Part shown: positions 4,552 to 8,202 of the stretch, one piece after another
How the letters are laid out: each line of letters opens with the position of its first letter
How positions within the stretch are numbered: position 1 is the first letter of the stretch
Assembly: GCA_937124495.1 (NCBI GenBank)
Contig: CAKZKZ010000834.1
Span: 1 to 8,202, forward strand
DNA: 8,202 nucleotides
Origin: an uncultured Dokdonia sp.
Lineage (GTDB): Bacteria > Bacteroidota > Bacteroidia > Flavobacteriales > Flavobacteriaceae
Direction of reading: 5' to 3'
Program-made: the position numbers and the translations under genes
The notes under the pieces: generated by a model
The model's input: the letters and a program-made list of their open reading frames with translations, nothing else
What the model was told of the DNA's origin: nothing
The model's database searches: none

Positions 4552-6914
4552 TATATGTTTTCTGGTCCATCAGATAATTTCTTCATTGCAGTAGTCCGAT
4601 TTTTAGGTCCATAGGTTTGAAAGATTTGTTCTTCATTATCATTTAGAATTGCAGCTACGTCTTCATATGCTCCTGGATGTAATTTTAGATAAACCATTGC
4701 TGATAAATGTCTCATAGCTTGAATGTTTATACCCTCTTGTTGAAGATTTGGGTCGATAATATAAAAGGCATTACCTGTCTCCATTTTGTACTGTATTCCA
4801 AGTAATGATTCGTTTATATGTAATTTTCTTGTTGTTTCTTTGTTTATTAGCCAACTACCTTCTTGAAGTAAAGCTTCTATTTCATCTGCACTATGATTTT
4901 CTATTTTTCTATTAGGGAAAGTTAACCATAAAAAAAATGCATCTAGATTGTTTTTGTAATTTTTAGCTTCATAAATATCTTCCTTTAATGCTGAAATAAC
5001 AATATTTTTATGTTCAATTTTAAGTCCGTTTATACAGTCTGATTCTAATTTTTTAATTGTTGTTGTAACTCGCTCGATAAATTTTGGGATGTATAAAGGG
5101 AGAAATGTTTCAATATAAACCTTTCTTATTTTTAAAAAAAGTTCAAAAAAAGGAGTTAAAAAGTCAGGGAACGTTATATGGATTGGTACGGTATATTGTC
5201 CATGCGCATTTTTCATGCCTCTAACTTTACTTGATTCGTCTGATGGATTTATTCCTTCCAGCGGAATATTTAGTTCATACCTATTTATATCTTTCAAATA
5301 TGTTATTGATTGAGCGTATTTATTTTGGGCAGCAGGTGATTCACAATATTTAAGCATTACCCAATTACCTACTCGTGGACAGTTAACAAAAGAGGCTTTA
5401 AATATTAAGGCAGTCATGGATTCATAATATGCTTTTGAAATATAGGAGTGAGCTATTCCAATATTATTCCCTGTTAAAATATTATTATCTGATTTAGAAA
5501 TTAATGCATTAGCTTCTAATAGGTTTGCATTGGCTTTTTTAGCTAAATAATCTATTGCTTCTTTTATTAGCTTTACTTGCTTATTAATATGAAGTTTTAC
5601 AATAAATTGAATATTTTGTTTTCCCCCATCAGTTCCTTTACCTAATTTGTCTACGAATGGATATAGAGAGTTTAGCCAGATAGATGAATCCTCTACTATA
5701 TCGTTTAACTCTTCAAAATAATCTTCGGTACTTCTTTCTCCTTTCTCTCCGCAAAGCCTTAAAAAACCTTTTCTTGCACACCCATAAACCACAGTAAGTA
5801 TTATATCAATAGCTATTCGAGCACCAAGTTTTCCACTCAAGGTAAATGCAACCAATTCTTCTAAAAAGGTATATGTTGTTAAATGTTCAGTGGTAACATC
5901 TTTTTCTGGAATATTTTTATGAACTACGCAAAAATTCATGAAAGATTTCATATTAAAATAGAATTTTTTTGCACTTGCGCATATACCTTTGCTGCCAAGA
6001 GTCCAAAATGTTTCCGTATTATATCTATTTAATTCTCTAACTTTGTATCTTCTTAAAAAGCTTTTATCATCTAATTTATTTGTTGGGATATTGATTGCTT
6101 TAGGCTGTATTCTTGAAATTTTATATGCAGAATAATCATTATAATAATTTAAAAAATGAGAGTTTAATTTCTTAACAACTTGCTTGTTTACTTTTTTAGA
6201 TTTAGTTTTTACTACTTTCTTCCCACCTTTTTTATGTGATCTGACAAGTTCGGATGAGCGTCTAGATATTAGTCTAATTTTATCAAGTAATGTATTTTCA
6301 GGTAATCCCAAAAAATCTTCTATAAAGCTAATTCTTTCTGGAGAGATTCTAGTGCTAGGCTTCGCCACGCCTCTTATCCAATCTACAATAACTTTAGCAG
6401 CGCTTCTGACACTCATTCTGTTTTTTATGGTTACACGCGGCCATAAGTCAGGATTAGACTTAACAGCACATTCAATCATTTCTATACATATTTGGCTATA
6501 TGTAAAATATTCTTTTTTTACTTTTAAGGCTTCCCCATAGTCTTTTAGTATTTCTTCATAAATATTATTGCCATATTTCCTTCGAATAGCTGTTTTTAAT
6601 GTTTCAGTAAAAGTTAAGTTATCAGTGCTAAATTCAGTTATCTCTATATATAGAGAAGATAAATTTCTTAATACTGTTTTGGGAGATCTTAGTGATTTTC
6701 TATTAAGAGAAACCAATACCTCTAAATATTCATCTACAAGGTTATCTATATCTTTTTTTAGTCTAAAAGATATATTTTCTTCTGTAACAAGGTTGTGTTT
6801 CATTATATTGTTTAAGGCAGTTTTTAACCCTTGAAATTTATCTTTTTCACTTTTGTTATTCTTATTTAATTCTATATTTTCGTTTATGTAATCTTTTAAT
6901 TTTTGATAGCTCAT
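4551..6914 (-). CDS. large tyrosine recombinase/integrase-like protein with altered catalytic histidines
   Basis: I place the start at ATG 6914 (787 residues), with AGG 9 bp upstream. In-frame TTG codons at 6923 and 6920 would lie right against that site. Residues about 165-215 look like a helix-turn-helix (SAAKVIVDWIRG, then IEDFLGLPENTLLDKI). A basic linker (226-249) is next, then a SAM-like core-binding region (about 285-360) and the catalytic domain. Box I has Arg514 (NCPRVGNWVML), a beta-strand lysine is probably Lys568, and box II has Arg735 (AMRHLSAMVYL) and Tyr768 (QTYG). The layout, with MRHLSAMVYLKLHPGAYEDV, fits a family of long proteobacterial integrases that usually read H-x-x-R and LGH. 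Here Gln732 replaces the first His, and Asn758-Asp759 stand where Gly-His is expected, 9 residues before the Tyr. It may be a divergent active enzyme or a DNA-binding derivative. The reading frame is intact. It lies beside umuC with a repeat array between. Confidence 0.8.
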   Translation of the reverse strand: MSYQKLKDYINENIELNKNNKSEKDKFQGLKTALNNIMKHNLVTEENISFRLKKDIDNLVDEYLEVLVSLNRKSLRSPKTVLRNLSSLYIEITEFSTDNLTFTETLKTAIRRKYGNNIYEEILKDYGEALKVKKEYFTYSQICIEMIECAVKSNPDLWPRVTIKNRMSVRSAAKVIVDWIRGVAKPSTRISPERISFIEDFLGLPENTLLDKIRLISRRSSELVRSHKKGGKKVVKTKSKKVNKQVVKKLNSHFLNYYNDYSAYKISRIQPKAINIPTNKLDDKSFLRRYKVRELNRYNTETFWTLGSKGICASAKKFYFNMKSFMNFCVVHKNIPEKDVTTEHLTTYTFLEELVAFTLSGKLGARIAIDIILTVVYGCARKGFLRLCGEKGERSTEDYFEELNDIVEDSSIWLNSLYPFVDKLGKGTDGGKQNIQFIVKLHINKQVKLIKEAIDYLAKKANANLLEANALISKSDNNILTGNNIGIAHSYISKAYYESMTALIFKASFVNCPRVGNWVMLKYCESPAAQNKYAQSITYLKDINRYELNIPLEGINPSDESSKVRGMKNAHGQYTVPIHITFPDFLTPFFELFLKIRKVYIETFLPLYIPKFIERVTTTIKKLESDCINGLKIEHKNIVISALKEDIYEAKNYKNNLDAFFLWLTFPNRKIENHSADEIEALLQEGSWLINKETTRKLHINESLLGIQYKMETGNAFYIIDPNLQQEGINIQAMRHLSAMVYLKLHPGAYEDVAAILNDNEEQIFQTYGPKNRTTAMKKLSDGPENI

Positions 6915-6952
6915 TAACAACAACCTATAAGTAATAACAATAAAGCTTACTT

Positions 6953-6981
6953 ATTATAGTGATATTATATAAATATTTCAA
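6953..6981 (-). promoter_or_regulatory. near-consensus sigma-70 promoter of the recombinase gene
   Basis: On the minus strand TTGAAA (6981-6976) is followed after exactly 17 bp by a perfect TATAAT (6958-6953). The predicted start, near 6946, leaves a leader of about 32 nt before ATG 6914. This is the strongest promoter I see in the window and suggests the recombinase is not silent unless repressed. No operator palindrome overlaps it, but the TGTTGTAAAT repeats begin about 60 bp upstream. Confidence 0.7.
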
Positions 6982-7040
6982 ACTCCCTAAGTTATTAGTT
7001 CCATAGTATAAAAAAGGCAAGGTTAAACAATAAGATATAA

Positions 7041-7410
7041 TGTTGTAAATTTTTTTATTTATTGGAAAATATAGAGAAAATAATTGACAGAGTGTGATTG
7101 TTTGGTGTTTTTGCAACGTTATATTATGTTATTGAATGTTGTTGTAAATCCGTACTGTTTAATTTAAAGAAAACAGCTAGTTATTGTCTGTGCGGGGTTT
7201 GAAAGATTAACTTATAGGTATATTGGTTGTGGTTAGTGTTGTAAATTTACTGTTTTTATACTAAGAATGTAATAAATTGTTGTAAATTTTGTTAGTATAC
7301 TTAAAAATATCTTAACGTCATGTTCTTAAATGTTTTTTGAGGTTTTTTAAATTTGAAATTTATTAATTATTTATAGTTGTTTTGGTTTTTTTACATCTGA
7401 ATTTACAACA
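7041..7410. repeat. five-copy TGTTGTAAAT repeat array in AT-rich DNA
   Basis: Exact copies of the 10-mer TGTTGTAAAT lie at 7041-7050, 7140-7149, 7237-7246 and 7278-7287 on the plus strand, and at 7401-7410 on the minus strand. Three copies extend to TGTTGTAAATTT, and the 7237 and inverted copies share 13 bp (AGTGTTGTAAATT). Spacings are 99, 97, 41 and 123 bp. I find no exact copy elsewhere in the window. The array fills the non-coding gap between the recombinase promoter and umuC. It is probably a set of binding sites, either arm-type sites of the recombinase at an attachment site or iterons of an origin. No DnaA-box consensus is evident. The only frame here (6925-7116, minus) starts at TTG, lacks a ribosome site and is not called. 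Confidence 0.65.
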
Positions 7411-7473
7411 CTGTTTTTTTTGAATCGTTTTTATGTGGTAGTAAAAGGGTGGGATTTTAACTATTACTAGTCT

Positions 7474-7493
7474 ATCAATACAATAAAATTGAT
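7474..7493. repeat. small inverted repeat after umuC
   Basis: ATCAAT (7474-7479) and ATTGAT (7488-7493) form a 6-bp inverted repeat with an 8-nt AT-rich loop, 20 bp past the umuC stop. No U tract follows on the minus strand, so it is at most a weak terminator for umuC. Confidence 0.25.
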
Positions 7494-7513
7494 GGTTATA
7501 CTGATATGTAGAA

Positions 7514-8202
7514 TTAACAACTTATCTTTGGTATATCTTTCCAATTACTTGTGAACTGAGGACTAAGAAATTCTCTTCTCATTTTAAATTCATTAGACTT
7601 GCCTTCAGAACCTAATTTTAAGGTGCCTTGCCCATAGCGATTATTTATCCTATCAAGGCATTTCATTAACGATGGATTAGAATTGTCAGGCATGAATAAA
7701 TCAGCTTGTTTAAATCGTCTGCTTTCTAGCTCAATAGCACCAATACCACATCGATAAAATCTAACTCCTGGTTTAAATATTTCATCAAGAACGTTACTTA
7801 TTGCACTCGAAATATCACAGGTATTATCTGTGGCTACAGGAAACTCATAAACAAAAGATTGTTTATAGTAAAAATTATCGTGAGGCGAGCTGGAAGCGAA
7901 TATAAGCAACTTTTTTATTAATGATGATTGCTGCCTTGTTTTCTTGCCAACTATGGCTGCATGCTTTGCTAGCGCAGCATGAAGCGCATGTTTATCTTCT
8001 ATTCTTTGTCCAAAACTCCTGGTTGAAAATATTTCTCTTTTCGGTTCTAGAACTTCATCCCAAGACAAGCAGCTCAAGCCGTTTAACTCGTTCAATGTTC
8101 TTTCGGTAACAACACTGAATTCACGACGAACAGCCTTAGGGTCTAAAGTAGAAAATTGATAGGCATTGCTAATGCCTTGGAGATTTAATCGTTTTGATAT
8201 TT
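7514..8202 (-). CDS. umuC: UmuC, DNA polymerase V catalytic subunit (C-terminal part, runs off the right edge)
   Basis: The last 228 residues of a Y-family polymerase; the start lies beyond 8202. UmuC with processed UmuD (and RecA-ATP) forms Pol V, which copies past damaged bases during the SOS response. The visible part begins in the helix-hairpin-helix/thumb region (ISKRLNLQGI), continues through VTERTLNELNG, closely matching E. coli UmuC (VLERTVRELRG), and covers the little finger including STRSFGQRI. QADLF (visible residues 165-169) fits the beta-clamp binding motif and lies where E. coli has QLNLF. The end LSPQFTSNWKDIPKI matches LSPRYTTRSSDLLRVK. The TTG at 8095 is an internal Leu codon and not a start. 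The catalytic palm is outside the window, so activity cannot be judged. umuD is expected further right. The C-terminus is complete, so nothing has cut the gene here. Confidence 0.93.
   Translation of the reverse strand, partial: ISKRLNLQGISNAYQFSTLDPKAVRREFSVVTERTLNELNGLSCLSWDEVLEPKREIFSTRSFGQRIEDKHALHAALAKHAAIVGKKTRQQSSLIKKLLIFASSSPHDNFYYKQSFVYEFPVATDNTCDISSAISNVLDEIFKPGVRFYRCGIGAIELESRRFKQADLFMPDNSNPSLMKCLDRINNRYGQGTLKLGSEGKSNEFKMRREFLSPQFTSNWKDIPKISC

Noticed and set aside
6184..6834. Two plus-strand frames (118 and 88 residues) opposite the recombinase gene
   Set aside because: They are antisense shadows of the well-supported recombinase frame, with Phe/Leu/Ser-rich products and no ribosome sites.
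6925..7116. 63-residue minus-strand frame directly upstream of the recombinase gene
   Set aside because: It begins at TTG without a ribosome site, is rich in Tyr/Ile/Leu as expected of translated AT-rich DNA, and covers the recombinase promoter and a repeat copy.
7041..7513. CRISPR-like array
   Set aside because: The repeat units are only 10-13 bp, irregularly spaced and in mixed orientation, with no cas genes.
7921..8109. 62-residue plus-strand frame over umuC
   Set aside because: It is antisense to a clearly recognisable UmuC sequence.

Overview
The window reads as an accessory segment from an AT-rich gammaproteobacterium. A marine lineage such as Vibrionaceae, Shewanella or Alteromonadales relatives is a guess from base composition, the UmuC sequence and the gene mix; nothing fixes the genus. 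It could lie on a plasmid or in an integrated island, and the sequence alone does not decide between them.

Layout from left to right. Positions 1-267 carry no convincing gene but hold several secondary structures, ending in a clean Rho-independent terminator (168-196). Next come a small membrane protein (268-525), a 26-bp palindrome (548-573) and a conserved-looking cytosolic protein of unknown function (621-1289). A compact partition cassette follows: a ParA-type ATPase (1373-2176) and, 3 bp later, an 86-residue ribbon-helix-helix protein (2180-2440). Related TGTGTACA-type elements sit both over the cassette promoter and just after its last gene; these are likely operator and centromere sites. 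On the minus strand lies a 460-residue Fic enzyme with an N-terminal DUF4172-like region and inhibitory motif, the canonical Fic motif and a winged-helix-like tail (2505-3887). Its upstream region is a degenerate 61-bp tandem duplication carrying paired palindromes. A 71-residue small protein with a strong ribosome binding site lies just upstream of that region (4021-4236).

The right half holds a very large (787-residue) tyrosine recombinase on the minus strand (4551-6914) with a near-consensus promoter (6953-6981). An extremely AT-rich gap (about 7040-7513) then contains five copies of TGTTGTAAAT. The window ends inside umuC (7514-8202, minus strand, C-terminal half only), the catalytic subunit of error-prone DNA polymerase V.

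How it fits together (inference): a ParA/RHH stability cassette, a Fic enzyme, a large recombinase with its own repeat array, and an SOS polymerase gene that is either the chromosomal neighbour or cargo together resemble the maintenance and mobility module of a plasmid or integrative element. The least explained parts are the recombinase, whose two catalytic histidine positions appear to be replaced while both arginines and the tyrosine remain, the adjoining repeat array, and the duplicated control region in front of fic.
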